Assembly: GCF_002261335.1 (NCBI RefSeq)
Contig: NZ_NEVL01000004.1
Span: 1 to 64,000 of the forward strand
Direction of reading: 5' to 3'
Source of the DNA: Bordetella genomosp. 1
GTDB taxonomy: Bacteria > Pseudomonadota > Gammaproteobacteria > Burkholderiales > Burkholderiaceae_B
Length of the DNA stretch: 64,000 nucleotides
Position 1 is the stretch's first letter; each line of letters opens with the position of its first letter. A model generated the notes under the pieces. It ran no database searches and was not told the DNA's origin. It saw only the letters and a program-made list of their open reading frames with translations. A program made the translations under genes and the position numbers. This document shows positions 36,179 through 45,718 of this stretch, in pieces.

Positions 36179-36776
36179 CCCCTCCCCTCCCCGCCATGTT
36201 CACGCCGCGTCCACGGCGAGCGTCCGGCCGCGCCCGCCGCCGGTGCGATCCGCGCGTGCCCGGCCCGATCGCCCGCATCCTGCCTCGCGCGGCTTGCGCA
36301 GGCCGCGCTCGGCCTGTACACGTCCGTGCCGTGTGTCCACACGCTGCCGGCGGCGCCCCTGCGCTGCCGTTTTCGCCGGATGCGCAAACGCGCACCCCGT
36401 TGCAACAAATGTGGCATCTATTGCGATCATGGATCCTATGAAACGTCGTTTGAAGCGCAACAATCGGTTGCAGCAGGCGCGTATCTCTATATATACGGGC
36501 GGTCTATATGCTCTATGGATATATGGCGGCGGATTATCGGGGTGCAGGGCCGGATTTTTCGCTGCCTGCGCGGCCGCATTTGTAAACGGAAGCGCGCCCG
36601 CTCGAGCGCTCATTTGCAACAGCCTGCGTCCGCCTGCCAGTGCCGCGACGGCGTGGGCGAACGGGAATCCCGACGATCCGCGACGCGCGCCAGGATCCGC
36701 ACCCCGCCAGCCCCCCAGCCTCGCTGCCCGCGCCACGGCCATTTCAAAAAAAAGATGTAACAGGGGCCGAAAGGCC
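36179..36776. other. Long non-coding stretch between fliA and fliC
   Basis: No convincing gene. The short frames present lack ribosome binding sites and family features. Within it, 36481-36526 is a sharply AT-rich patch with repeated TATATA and CTATA steps, out of character with the GC-rich surroundings. It could be a bent or easily melted segment upstream of the fliC promoter. A run of eight A occurs at 36746-36753, and a GGCC-GAAA-GGCC mini-hairpin (36766-36777) abuts the fliC -35 element. Confidence 0.6.
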
Positions 36777-36803
36777 TAAAGAATCGTTTGGCTCCGACGT
36801 TAT
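36777..36803 (+). promoter_or_regulatory. Sigma-28 (FliA) promoter of fliC
   Basis: TAAAGAAT (36777-36784), an 11-nt spacer, then GACGTTAT (36796-36803). The -35 keeps the key TAAAG and the spacing is exact; the -10 matches GCCGATAA at five of eight positions. Expected start of transcription is near 36810, giving a leader of about 100 nt. Confidence 0.75.
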
Positions 36804-36832
36804 CCAGGCAGCGGGACACTGATCGGAGCCAA
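36788..36832. repeat. Inverted repeat across the fliC transcription start
   Basis: TTGGCTCCGA (36788-36797) and its perfect reverse complement TCGGAGCCAA (36823-36832) lie 25 nt apart. The left arm overlaps the sigma-28 -10 element and the right arm lies in the early leader. Only the right arm would be transcribed from the fliC promoter, so the pair cannot act as an RNA hairpin in fliC mRNA; a protein-binding operator is more likely. Confidence 0.7.
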
Positions 36833-36912
36833 AAAGACTCTGACGGATACCGTAAATGTTGGGCGGCCCGGCTGCCCAGTTTGAAGAAGCCTTTCTCTCT
36901 TGGGAGCTATTC

Positions 36913-38424
36913 ATGGCTGCTGTTATCAATACCAACTACCTGTCGCTGGTTGCTCAGAACAACCTGAACAAGTCCCAGTCGGCTCTGGGTTCCGCCATCG
37001 AGCGTCTGTCGTCGGGCCTGCGCATCAACAGCGCCAAGGACGACGCCGCTGGCCAAGCCATCGCCAACCGCTTCACCGCCAACGTCAAGGGTCTGACCCA
37101 AGCCGCTCGTAACGCCAACGACGGTATCTCGATCGCTCAGACGACCGAAGGCGCCCTGAACGAAATCAACAACAACCTGCAGCGCGTTCGCGAACTGACC
37201 GTTCAAGCCACCAACGGCACGAACTCGCAGTCGGATCTGGAATCGATCCAGGCTGAAATCACCCAGCGTCTGGGCGAAATCACCCGCGTGTCGGAACAGA
37301 CCCAGTTCAACGGCGTGAAGGTTCTGGCCGATGACCAAAGCCTGACCATCCAAGTCGGCGCCAACGACAACGAAACCATCACGATCAACCTGCAACAGAT
37401 CAACGCCAGCACGCTGGGTCTGGGCAACCTGGACGTGAGCAACAAGGCTTTCGACACGACCAAGCTGGCCGCTTCGCCGACCACGCAAGTCACCCCCCCG
37501 GGAACGACCGCTTCGGTCAAGCTGACCGCTGTCGACACCGCCACCGCTTCGGGCTTCGACGTCTACGTTGACGACGCCGATCCGGAAAAGCTGTATGTTT
37601 CGAACGACGGCGGCTCGACGCTGTACGCCGTTTCGGGCTACGACAACGCCACCGGCCAACTCGAATTCGACTCGTCGACCTCGGTTTCGGCCACCGCCAC
37701 CGCTGCTGCCGCCGGTCAACAGATCGCCGTGGGCAATGGCGTGACCATCAACGTCGACGACGCCAAGTTCGATGACCAGAACGCTGCCGCCACCCCGGTC
37801 GTGTACCTGGATTCCAACGGCGACTTCTTCGTGTCGACCGACGGTGGTTCGAACGGCTGGAGCGCCACGTTCGCTTCCGACGGCTCCGTGTCGTACGACA
37901 GCTCGGCTGCCGCTACCTCGCTGCCCGCCGATGCTACGGCTCAGCTGACCGACTACGAAATCCCGTCGAACACCCCGGCTGTGACCGCCAACCTGACCGG
38001 CCTGAGCGCTGCTCAAGTGGGCTCGGCTCCCCAGCTGTACGCCAACAGCGAAGGCGGCTACGTCGTCAAGGGTTCGGCCAACGGCGCCGACGTGTACTAC
38101 AAGGCCAACGTGTCCTCGAACGGCACGGTCACGCTGGGCGACAAGCTCAACGCCGACCCGCTGGCTTCGATCGACAAGGCCCTGGCCAGCGTCGACTCGC
38201 TGCGTAGCGACCTGGGCGCGATCCAGAACCGCTTCGAATCGACCATCACGAACCTGAACAACACGGTGAACAACCTGTCCGCCGCCCGTTCGCGTATCGA
38301 AGATGCCGACTACGCCACCGAAGTGTCGAACATGACCAAGGCTCAGATCCTGCAACAAGCTGGCACCTCGGTGCTGGCGCAGGCCAACCAAGTGCCGCAA
38401 ACGGTCCTGTCGCTGCTGCGTTAA
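36913..38424 (+). CDS. fliC: Flagellin FliC
   Basis: Filament subunit, 503 residues. The N-terminal D0/D1 region (AAVINTNYLSLVAQNNLNKSQSALGSAIERLSSGLRINSAKDDAAGQAIANRF) and the C-terminal one (ADYATEVSNMTKAQILQQAGTSVLAQANQVPQTVLSLLR) are canonical. The centre (about 180-410) is the variable, surface-exposed part and is rich in Ser/Thr, suitable for O-glycosylation. ATG 36913 follows GGGAG by 7 nt, so the frame upstream to 36856 is not used. Codon use differs visibly from neighbours (more GCT, GTT, CGT), as expected for a highly expressed gene. Followed by two terminators and then by the modification genes. Confidence 0.98.
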   Translation: MAAVINTNYLSLVAQNNLNKSQSALGSAIERLSSGLRINSAKDDAAGQAIANRFTANVKGLTQAARNANDGISIAQTTEGALNEINNNLQRVRELTVQATNGTNSQSDLESIQAEITQRLGEITRVSEQTQFNGVKVLADDQSLTIQVGANDNETITINLQQINASTLGLGNLDVSNKAFDTTKLAASPTTQVTPPGTTASVKLTAVDTATASGFDVYVDDADPEKLYVSNDGGSTLYAVSGYDNATGQLEFDSSTSVSATATAAAAGQQIAVGNGVTINVDDAKFDDQNAAATPVVYLDSNGDFFVSTDGGSNGWSATFASDGSVSYDSSAAATSLPADATAQLTDYEIPSNTPAVTANLTGLSAAQVGSAPQLYANSEGGYVVKGSANGADVYYKANVSSNGTVTLGDKLNADPLASIDKALASVDSLRSDLGAIQNRFESTITNLNNTVNNLSAARSRIEDADYATEVSNMTKAQILQQAGTSVLAQANQVPQTVLSLLR

Positions 38425-38442
38425 TCGTAGCGACGCCTCGAA

Positions 38443-38505
38443 AGGGACGCTCGCGTCCCTCTCGCTGGATCAAAGCCACCCCGGGCTCGCCCGGGGTGGC
38501 TTTTT
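38443..38505 (+). terminator. Tandem terminators after fliC
   Basis: A first 7-bp hairpin (38443-38449 with 38454-38460) is followed by a strong 11-bp stem (38475-38485 with 38490-38500) with a CTCG loop, flanked by AAA before and five T after. The second is a classical intrinsic terminator and separates fliC from the modification operon. Confidence 0.93.
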
Positions 38506-38640
38506 CCATTTCCGCCCCTTTTTTCGAGCTGCGGAATATAGGCACGAATTCCAAGATTGTTTGCCGGAATGGCCATGGGAGGGTCTCCGTAGAATCCCCT
38601 GCATCTTCAATGGAGCCGCTCACCCGCGCACTTCACGACC

Positions 38641-41600
38641 ATGCTCAACACGGCCCCTTCGCGCCTGGATGCCGCTTCGCGCAGCAAACGGCTGGACTAC
38701 ACCCTCTCCCCCGGTCACCTTCGCGCCACGGCGCACCTGTACGGCATCGACACCGTGCCGCTGGACCGCGCCCGCGTGCTGGAAATCGGCTGCATCGACG
38801 GAGAGAATCTGCTGCCGCTGGCGCAGGCCTATCCGAACGCACGCGTGGTCGGGGTCGACACGAATCCCGAGACCATCGAGCGCGGCCGGCGCTACGCCGA
38901 GCTGCTCAAGCTCGACAACGTGGCGCTGCAGGCACTCTCCCTGGAAGCGCTGCTCGAGTGGCAGAGCGATGCGGCGCCGTTCGACTACATCGTGGTGCGC
39001 GGCCTGTTCAGCACCCTGAGCAATGACGCGCAGCTCGCGCTGCTGCTGTGGTGCCGCAGCGTGCTCTCGCCCGAGGGGCTGGTGTTCGTCGACTACGCCA
39101 CCAATCCCGGCGCCAAGGCTGCCGAGATCGTGCGCGACGCCATCATGCTCCACGCCCACGATGCCACCACCGAAGACGAGGTCAAGTCGAGCGCGCGCGC
39201 CGCGCTCACCCTCTTCCAGAGCGGCATGTCGGGCAGCAATCCGCTGGGCCCCGCCCTGGGCGACATGTCGCAGCTGTTCGCGGGCGAACTCGCCGACGAC
39301 GCCAGCGGCGCCTCGCCCTTCCTGCTCGGCAGCAACGCCTGCTATCTGATCGAGTTCACCGACCGCGCCCAGCAGGCCGGCCTGAGCTACGTGGGCGATG
39401 GCCTGCCGCTCACCGAACTGCCGCAGAACTACGGCCAGAACGTGGCGCTCACCCAGAGCCTGGTGGCACTGGGCCGCGCCAAGGTGGTGCGACAGCAATA
39501 CCTGGACTTCGCCACCGGCCGCGCCGCGCGACGCAGCCTGCTGGTGCACGAGGACCGCGCCGGCGCCATCCAGGCCAGGCCCGACCTGGATCGCCTGCAC
39601 GACCTGCGCTGGGCGACCGGCCTCATGCGCGCGAGCGTGACGGCCGTCGTCGACGGCGTGATCTTCATGAGCCATGGCGGCCAGATCCACAACACCAAGG
39701 ATCCGCTGCAGGTCCTGATGCTCGACACGCTGGCCCATGCCTGGCCCGCCTCGGTGTCGTACGAGGCCCTGCGCGCCGCCGTCGAGCACGGCCTGTCCGA
39801 CCGTCCGTCGCTCTACACCCAGCAGGCGCTCGACGCGGCCTTGCAACAGCTGCTGTACCAGGGCCTGCTGTATTACTGCCTGGAGGCCGGTCCCTACGAT
39901 GTGGCCGAAGATGCCGCGCCGGCCCTGGTGGCCTCGGTCGCGCACAACTTCTCGGCCAGCACCAGCGACCGCATGCCCCAGTTCACGCTATGGCACGAGC
40001 CCACCCTGTGGACGCCGCCGCTGGCCGAACGTGGCGTGCTGGACAGGATCGCCGCCGGCCAGTCCCTGGGCGAGATCGTCGACGCGCTGTGGGACAAGAG
40101 CACCGAGCGCGGCGATCACTTCGGCATGGCCTACGCCGCGCCAGCCGCCACCGTGCTGTCGAACCTGAAGCGCCATGGCGGCCTGCGCGTCGGCGACGCC
40201 GCCTGGCTCGCGTTCCTGCGCACCGGCCTGGCCGATGCCGCGCACCCGGGCCCGTTCTGGCATCTCTACATGGATGCCCACGCGCGAGTCGGTTTCAACC
40301 GCGACGCCGTCTACCTGAGCGAGCCGGTCGCCAACATCAAGGTCACGCCGGCCCTGCAGGCCACCCTGCACAAACTGGCGGAGCTGGCCAACGGTGAATC
40401 GTATGCGGCGGCCATCCCCGAAGCGCGCAAGCTCGCCCGCCGCTATCCCAAGCATTTCCAGGTCTGGGAGATCCTGGTCTACAGCCTGTGCCGCGCCGGC
40501 GACGTGCTCGATGCGTTGCGCGCCGCCGTGTCCATGCTGGACCTGGCGCCGATGCGCTCGCTGGCCTACAACCGCCTGGGCGAATGCCTGACGACCGCCG
40601 GCCGCGCGCTGGAAGCGCTGGCCTGCGGCCGCCGTGCCGTCGAGCTCGATCCGAACAGCGCCGTTGCGCATCTGACGCTGGGCGACGCCCTGCCCGCCAC
40701 CGGCCGCTACGCCGAGGCCGAGATGTCGTGCCGCCGCGCCATCGAGCTCAACCCGAAGCTGAACTCGGCACGCACCAATCTGGTCAACGTGCTGTGCCAG
40801 CGGGGCGATGCGGTGGGCGCGGAGATCGCGGCCGCCGAGGGTCTCGCCGCCTTCCCGACCCAGTCGACGCTGTACAACAATCGCCTGTTCGCGATGAACT
40901 ACGCGCCGGACAAGACCGCCGAAGAGGTGTTCGAGGCCTATCGCGAATTCGAGCGCGCCCTGTGCCAGCCGCTCTACGCCGAATGGAAGCCGTTCCGCAA
41001 CGACCGCAACCCGAACCGCCGCCTGAAGATCGGTTATGTGTCGCCCGACTTCCGCCACCACTCGGGCAACGAGTTCATCGAACCGCTGCTCTCGCACCAC
41101 GACCGCAGCCAGTTCGAACTCACGGCCTATGCCGAGCTGAAGTACGAAGACGGCATCACCGGCCGCTTCAAGACCTACTTCGACAACTGGGTCTCGATCC
41201 GCGGCATGAGCGCCTCGACGCTCACCGAGCGCGTGCGCGCCGACGGCATCGACATCCTGATCGACCTGGCCGGCCACACGGGCCAGAACCGCCTGAGCGT
41301 GTTCGCCCGCAAGCCGGCGCCGGTGTCCGCCACCTGGCTGGGCTTCGGCTACACCACCGGGATCTCCGCGATCGACTACATCCTGACCGACGAGGTGATG
41401 GCCCCGGTCGGCAGCGAGCACCTGTTTGCCGAGAAGCCCTGGCGCCTGGAACACGGCAGCCTGGTCTACCGCGCCAAGGAAGGCATGGGCGAGGTCAGCG
41501 AGCTGCCCGCCCTGAAGAACGGCCACGTCACGCTCGGCACCCTGAGCCGCTCGATCCGCATCAACCATCGCACCGTGCGCGTGTGGTCGGAAATCCTGCG

Positions 41601-42102
41601 CCGCCTGCCCGCGGCGGTGCTGGTGATCGACAGCGGCAGCTTCGGCGAGCCGCACCAGCAGGAAGAGATGGCGGCCAAGTTCGCCGAACACGGCATCGGC
41701 CGCGACCGCCTGCGCATCGGCAAGAACAGCCCGCCGTGGAACGTGCTGCGCAACATGGACATCGGCCTGGACTGCTTCCCGCACAACTCGGGCGTGACGC
41801 TGGTCGAGACGCTGTACATGGGCGTGCCCTACGTGACCCTGGCCGACCGCCCCAGCGTGGGCCGCATCGGCAGTTCGGTCCTGCACAGCGCCGGCCACCC
41901 GGAATGGGTCGCCAGCAACGAAGAGGAATACATCCAGAAGGTGGTCGACCTCGCCCGCGACCTGCCCGCCCTGGCCCGCATCCGTGCGGGACTTCGCGAT
42001 GAGATGTGCGCCAGCCCCCTGATGGACGGCGCCGGCTTCGCCCGCCGCGTCGAGGCCGGCTTCCGTGAAATGTTCAAGACCTGGAGCGAGTCGTCCAAAT
42101 GA
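38641..42102 (+). CDS. Methyltransferase-TPR-OGT (GT41) fusion, probable flagellin modification enzyme
   Basis: 1153 residues in three parts. (1) Residues 1-565: class I SAM methyltransferase with [16 protein letters not shown] (46-61), then [12 protein letters not shown] and a domain (about 225-300) like the 'methyltransferase regulatory domain'. The order and flanking blocks recall the rickettsial protein-lysine methyltransferase family, though its usual YNTYPG block reads YATNPG here. (2) Residues 575-750: TPR-like helices, e.g. [32 protein letters not shown]. (3) Residues 790-1153: O-GlcNAc-transferase-like domain with [42 protein letters not shown] and [25 protein letters not shown]. The TPR-GT41 part resembles Caulobacter FlmG, which glycosylates flagellin. 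The place right after fliC and the sugar genes downstream support the same role (inference). No Shine-Dalgarno is obvious at ATG 38641; the stop overlaps the next gene (ATGA). Confidence 0.9.
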   Translation: MLNTAPSRLDAASRSKRLDYTLSPGHLRATAHLYGIDTVPLDRARVLEIGCIDGENLLPLAQAYPNARVVGVDTNPETIERGRRYAELLKLDNVALQALSLEALLEWQSDAAPFDYIVVRGLFSTLSNDAQLALLLWCRSVLSPEGLVFVDYATNPGAKAAEIVRDAIMLHAHDATTEDEVKSSARAALTLFQSGMSGSNPLGPALGDMSQLFAGELADDASGASPFLLGSNACYLIEFTDRAQQAGLSYVGDGLPLTELPQNYGQNVALTQSLVALGRAKVVRQQYLDFATGRAARRSLLVHEDRAGAIQARPDLDRLHDLRWATGLMRASVTAVVDGVIFMSHGGQIHNTKDPLQVLMLDTLAHAWPASVSYEALRAAVEHGLSDRPSLYTQQALDAALQQLLYQGLLYYCLEAGPYDVAEDAAPALVASVAHNFSASTSDRMPQFTLWHEPTLWTPPLAERGVLDRIAAGQSLGEIVDALWDKSTERGDHFGMAYAAPAATVLSNLKRHGGLRVGDAAWLAFLRTGLADAAHPGPFWHLYMDAHARVGFNRDAVYLSEPVANIKVTPALQATLHKLAELANGESYAAAIPEARKLARRYPKHFQVWEILVYSLCRAGDVLDALRAAVSMLDLAPMRSLAYNRLGECLTTAGRALEALACGRRAVELDPNSAVAHLTLGDALPATGRYAEAEMSCRRAIELNPKLNSARTNLVNVLCQRGDAVGAEIAAAEGLAAFPTQSTLYNNRLFAMNYAPDKTAEEVFEAYREFERALCQPLYAEWKPFRNDRNPNRRLKIGYVSPDFRHHSGNEFIEPLLSHHDRSQFELTAYAELKYEDGITGRFKTYFDNWVSIRGMSASTLTERVRADGIDILIDLAGHTGQNRLSVFARKPAPVSATWLGFGYTTGISAIDYILTDEVMAPVGSEHLFAEKPWRLEHGSLVYRAKEGMGEVSELPALKNGHVTLGTLSRSIRINHRTVRVWSEILRRLPAAVLVIDSGSFGEPHQQEEMAAKFAEHGIGRDRLRIGKNSPPWNVLRNMDIGLDCFPHNSGVTLVETLYMGVPYVTLADRPSVGRIGSSVLHSAGHPEWVASNEEEYIQKVVDLARDLPALARIRAGLRDEMCASPLMDGAGFARRVEAGFREMFKTWSESSK

Positions 42103-42869
42103 AGGCAGTGATCCTGGCGGGCGGCCTCGGCACCCGCATTTCCGAAGAAACCCACATGCGTCCCAAGCCGATGATCGAGATCGGCGGGCGGCCCATCCTG
42201 TGGCACATCATGAAGATCTACTCCCACTACGGGGTGAACGACTTCATCATCTGCTGCGGCTACAAGGGCTACATGATCAAGGAGTACTTCGCCAATTACT
42301 TCCTGCACATGTCGGATGTGACCTTCGACATGGCCAACAACAAGATGGAAGTGCACCAGCAGAAGGCCGAACCCTGGCGCGTCACGCTGGTCGACACGGG
42401 CGAAAACACCATGACCGGCGGCCGCCTCAAGCGCGTGGCGCCGTACCTGAAGGATGAAGAGGCGTTCTGCTTCACGTATGGCGACGGCGTGGCCGACGTC
42501 GACGTGGGCGCGCTGATCGACTTCCACCGCGCCCACGGCAAGGCCGCCACGGTCACCGCCGTGCAGCCCCCCGGCCGCTACGGCGCGCTGCGCATGGACG
42601 GCACGCGCGTGGCCGGCTTCACCGAGAAGCCGCGCGGCGACGGCGGCCTGATCAACGGCGGCTTCTTCGTGCTCTCGCCCAAGGTGCTGCCGCTCATCGA
42701 CGAAGACGCCACCGCCTGGGAAGCCGAGCCGCTCGAGCGCCTGAGCCGCGACGGCGAGCTGCAGGCCTTCCAGCACCTGGGCTTCTGGCAGCCGATGGAC
42801 ACGCTGCGCGAGAAGAACCTGCTCGAATCGCTCTGGAGCAGCGACACGGCGCCGTGGAAGGTCTGGTAA
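42099..42869 (+). CDS. rfbF: Glucose-1-phosphate cytidylyltransferase
   Basis: Makes CDP-glucose from CTP and glucose-1-phosphate, first step of CDP-6-deoxy sugar routes. The 256-residue product (family about 257) begins [38 protein letters not shown], with the nucleotide-binding GGxGTR and the KP lysine. Further blocks are [25 protein letters not shown] and [11 protein letters not shown]. Its ATG overlaps the previous stop (ATGA) and its TAA overlaps the next ATG by one base. Confidence 0.96.
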   Translation: MKAVILAGGLGTRISEETHMRPKPMIEIGGRPILWHIMKIYSHYGVNDFIICCGYKGYMIKEYFANYFLHMSDVTFDMANNKMEVHQQKAEPWRVTLVDTGENTMTGGRLKRVAPYLKDEEAFCFTYGDGVADVDVGALIDFHRAHGKAATVTAVQPPGRYGALRMDGTRVAGFTEKPRGDGGLINGGFFVLSPKVLPLIDEDATAWEAEPLERLSRDGELQAFQHLGFWQPMDTLREKNLLESLWSSDTAPWKVW

Positions 42870-43927
42870 TGCTGCCCTCGCCCGCATTCTGGCGCGGCAA
42901 GCGTGTGCTCCTGACCGGGCACACGGGTTTCAAGGGCGCCTGGCTGGCGTTCTGGCTCGCGCGCCTGGGTGCGCGCGTGACCGGTATCGCGCTGGCGCCC
43001 AACACCACGCCCTCCCTGCACGATGCGCTGCGCCTGGCCGACCACGTCGAGGGCCACCTCTGCGACATCCGCGATGCGGCTGCGCTGGCGGCGCACGTGC
43101 GCGCGGCCGCGCCCGAGATCGTGCTGCACCTGGCGGCCCAGCCGCTGGTGCGCGCCAGCTACCGCGAGCCGGTGGCGACCTTCTCCGCCAACGTGATGGG
43201 CACCGTGCACCTGCTCGAGGCCCTGCGCGGCCTGGACGGCGTGCGCAGCGTGGTGGCGGTGACGACCGACAAGGTCTACCGCAACCAGGAATGGCACTAC
43301 CCCTATCGCGAGACCGATCCGCTGGGCGGCCACGATCCGTACAGCGCCAGCAAGGCGGCCTGCGAGATCGCGATCGCCTGCTATCGCGACGCGTTCCTGT
43401 CGGCCCAGGGCGTGGCGCTCGCCAGCGCGCGCGCCGGCAACGTGATCGGCGGCGGCGACTGGTCGGAAGACCGGCTGATACCGGATGCGGTGCGGGCCTG
43501 GCAGCGCGGCGACACGCTGGAGATCCGCCGGCCCGACGCGGTGCGGCCCTGGCAGCACGTGCTCGAGCCCCTGTCCGGCTATCTGAACCTGGCGCAGGCG
43601 CTCTGGGACGACCCGACCCGGGCCACGGCCTACAACTTCGGTCCCGACGCCGCCGGCGCCGTGCCGGTGCGCGACGTGGTCGAGATCGCCCGCTCGGCCT
43701 ATGGCCGCGGCGCGGTCAGCTACGGCACCGAGATCAGCGGCCCGCACGAGGCCGGCCTGCTGATGCTCGACACCTCGCGCACCCGCGCCGAGCTGCGCAG
43801 CGTGCCGCGCTGGACGCTGGCCACCGCGGTCGGCCGCAGCATGGACTGGTACCGCCAGCAGGCCGAGGGTGCCGACGCCCGTGCGCTGTGCGAGGCCGAC
43901 CTCGCCGCCTACGAGGCCGCGCCATGA
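42869..43927 (+). CDS. rfbG: CDP-glucose 4,6-dehydratase
   Basis: Converts CDP-glucose to CDP-4-keto-6-deoxyglucose. Extended short-chain dehydrogenase fold with NAD motif TGHTGFKGAWL near the N-terminus, HLAAQPLVRASY, the VTTDKVY catalytic Thr region and the YxxxK motif in DPYSASK. NVIGGGDWSEDRLIPD and RPWQHVLEPLSGYL are specific to this dehydratase. ATG 42869 follows GGAAGG by about 8 nt and overlaps the rfbF stop as TAATG; a GTG at 42854 is less likely. 352 residues, usual size. Confidence 0.96.
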   Translation: MLPSPAFWRGKRVLLTGHTGFKGAWLAFWLARLGARVTGIALAPNTTPSLHDALRLADHVEGHLCDIRDAAALAAHVRAAAPEIVLHLAAQPLVRASYREPVATFSANVMGTVHLLEALRGLDGVRSVVAVTTDKVYRNQEWHYPYRETDPLGGHDPYSASKAACEIAIACYRDAFLSAQGVALASARAGNVIGGGDWSEDRLIPDAVRAWQRGDTLEIRRPDAVRPWQHVLEPLSGYLNLAQALWDDPTRATAYNFGPDAAGAVPVRDVVEIARSAYGRGAVSYGTEISGPHEAGLLMLDTSRTRAELRSVPRWTLATAVGRSMDWYRQQAEGADARALCEADLAAYEAAP

Positions 43928-44481
43928 ACATCGTGTTCACCGACACGCCGCTGGCCGGGCTGCGCATGGCGCGCCGGCCCAGGGCGGGCGACAACCGCGG
44001 ATTCTTCTCGCGCCTGTTCAGCCAGGCCGACCTGCAATCCGCCGGCTGGCCGGCCCCGGTGAACCAGGTCAATCACAGCTACACCGCCACGCGCGGCTCG
44101 GTGCGCGGCATGCATTACCAGCACCACCCGCACGCCGACACCAAGCTGGTGCAGTGCGTGCGCGGCGAGGTCTGGGACGTGGCCGTGGACCTGCGCCGCG
44201 CCTCGCCCACCTTTCTGCAGTGGCACGCGGTGCGGCTGTCGGCCGACAACGGCCTGGGCCTGCTGATCCCGGCCGGATTCGCGCACGGCTTCCAGACGCT
44301 GACGCCCGACGCCGAGCTGATCTACTGCCACAGCGCCCCGTATGACCCGGCCAGCGAAGGCGCGCTGCACCACCGCGATCCGCGCCTCGCCATCGATTGG
44401 CCGCTGGCCGTGACGGAAGTCTCCGCACGCGACCAGGGCCACGCTTTCCTCGACCCCGGTTTCCAAGGATTGGACCCATGA
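43924..44481 (+). CDS. RmlC-like sugar 3,5-epimerase (CDP-4-keto-6-deoxyhexose)
   Basis: 185-residue cupin of the dTDP-4-dehydrorhamnose 3,5-epimerase family. Landmarks are RGFFSRLF, VNQVNHSYTATRGSVRGMHYQ with the catalytic His, KLVQCVRGEVWDVAVDLR, PAGFAHGFQTL and CHSAPYDP with the expected Tyr. Its neighbours make a CDP sugar, so the substrate is more likely a CDP-4-keto-6-deoxy sugar than the dTDP one (inference). It may act on C3, C5 or both. Overlaps with genes on both sides (ATGA). Confidence 0.88.
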   Translation: MNIVFTDTPLAGLRMARRPRAGDNRGFFSRLFSQADLQSAGWPAPVNQVNHSYTATRGSVRGMHYQHHPHADTKLVQCVRGEVWDVAVDLRRASPTFLQWHAVRLSADNGLGLLIPAGFAHGFQTLTPDAELIYCHSAPYDPASEGALHHRDPRLAIDWPLAVTEVSARDQGHAFLDPGFQGLDP

Positions 44482-45710
44482 AGTGCCGTCATTGCAGCAC
44501 CGAGCTGCACCTGCCCTTTCTCGACCTGGGCCATGCACCGCCTTCGAATGCATACCTCAAGCCCGAAGACCTGAATCGTCCCGAGGTCACGTTCCCGCTG
44601 CGCCTGCTGGTGTGCGACCAGTGCTGGCTGGTGCAGACCGAGGACTACGCCGGACGCGAGGCGCTGTTCACCGAGGAATACGCCTACTTCAGCTCCTTCT
44701 CGCAGTCGTGGCTGGCGCACTCGCGCCGCTACGTGGAGAAGATGATCGACCGTTTCGCGCTGGACGCCGACAGCATGGTGGTGGAGATCGCCGCCAATGA
44801 CGGCTATCTGCTGCAATACGTGCAGGCCGCCGGCGTGCCCTGCTACGGCGTGGAGCCCACCGCCAGCACCGCCGCCGCCGCGCGCAAGCTCGGCCTGCAC
44901 ATCGTCGAACGCTTCTTCGGCGAGGCCTTCGCCGCCGAACTGGTGGCCGAGGGCCGCGCCGCCGACGTCATCGCGGCCAACAACGTGCTCGCGCACGTGC
45001 CCGACATCAACGACTTCGTGGCCGGTTTCCGCACCCTGCTCAAGCCGGGCGGCGTGGCGACCTTCGAGTTCCCGCACCTGCTGCGCATGGTGGCGGAGAA
45101 CCAGTTCGACACCGCCTACCACGAGCACTATTCGTATCTCTCGCTCACGGCCGTGCAGCGCATCTTCGCCGCCAACGGCCTGGCCGTGTTCGACGTCGAA
45201 CAGCTGCCCACGCACGGCGGCAGCCTGCGCGTGTATGCGCAGCGCAGCGACACCGGCACGCAGGCCGAGGCGCCCGCGGTGGCCCGCCTGCTGCGCGAAG
45301 AGGCCGATGCCGGCGTGACGACCGCGGCGTTCTACCGCGGCTTCCAGCAGCGCGCCGAGGCCGTCAAGAATGGCCTGCTGTCGTTCCTGCTCCAGGCCCG
45401 CGCCGAAGGCAAGCGGGTCGGCGCCTACGGTGCCGCCGCCAAGGGCAACACGCTGCTCAACTTCGCGGGCGTGCGCCCGGACCTGCTGCCCTACGTGGTC
45501 GACCTGAATCCGGCCAAGCAGAACCAGTTCCTGCCCGGCAGCCACATCCCGGTGGTCGACGAGGCCACGCTGCGCGCCGACCAGCCCGACTACGTCGTGA
45601 TCCTGCCCTGGAACCTGAAGGTCGAGATCAGCACGCAACTGGCCTACGCCGCCGCCTGGAAGGGCCGCTTCGTGACCGCCGTGCCGCAGCTCACCATCAC
45701 CCCGGCCTGA
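44478..45710 (+). CDS. Zinc-containing NDP-sugar C-methyltransferase
   Basis: 410-residue SAM enzyme of the TcaB9/EvaC/NovU type, which adds a methyl branch to a ring carbon (usually C3, or C5 in NovU) of a 4-keto sugar. The N-terminal zinc site is C3, C6, C46 and C49 (CRHC, CDQC). The SAM motif VVEIAANDGYLLQY lies at 101-114. The catalytic block YHEHYSYLS follows (the Glu-His pair of TcaB9), and a C-terminal domain contains VGAYGAAAKGNTLLNF. ATG 44478 overlaps the previous stop (ATGA). Product: a C-methyl-branched CDP-6-deoxy-4-ketohexose (inference). Confidence 0.9.
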   Translation: MKCRHCSTELHLPFLDLGHAPPSNAYLKPEDLNRPEVTFPLRLLVCDQCWLVQTEDYAGREALFTEEYAYFSSFSQSWLAHSRRYVEKMIDRFALDADSMVVEIAANDGYLLQYVQAAGVPCYGVEPTASTAAAARKLGLHIVERFFGEAFAAELVAEGRAADVIAANNVLAHVPDINDFVAGFRTLLKPGGVATFEFPHLLRMVAENQFDTAYHEHYSYLSLTAVQRIFAANGLAVFDVEQLPTHGGSLRVYAQRSDTGTQAEAPAVARLLREEADAGVTTAAFYRGFQQRAEAVKNGLLSFLLQARAEGKRVGAYGAAAKGNTLLNFAGVRPDLLPYVVDLNPAKQNQFLPGSHIPVVDEATLRADQPDYVVILPWNLKVEISTQLAYAAAWKGRFVTAVPQLTITPA

Positions 45711-45718
45711 CCGCCATC

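Noticed and set aside
36438-36779. Possible small gene (ATG 36438) in the fliA-fliC gap
   Set aside because: No clear ribosome binding site, a composition that drifts into Pro/Ala/Arg read-through, and no recognisable motif; it would also run into the fliC promoter.
38520-38600. Sigma-54-like promoter (GGCACG) before the fusion enzyme gene
   Set aside because: The required TTGC/TTGCA -12 element at fixed spacing is missing.
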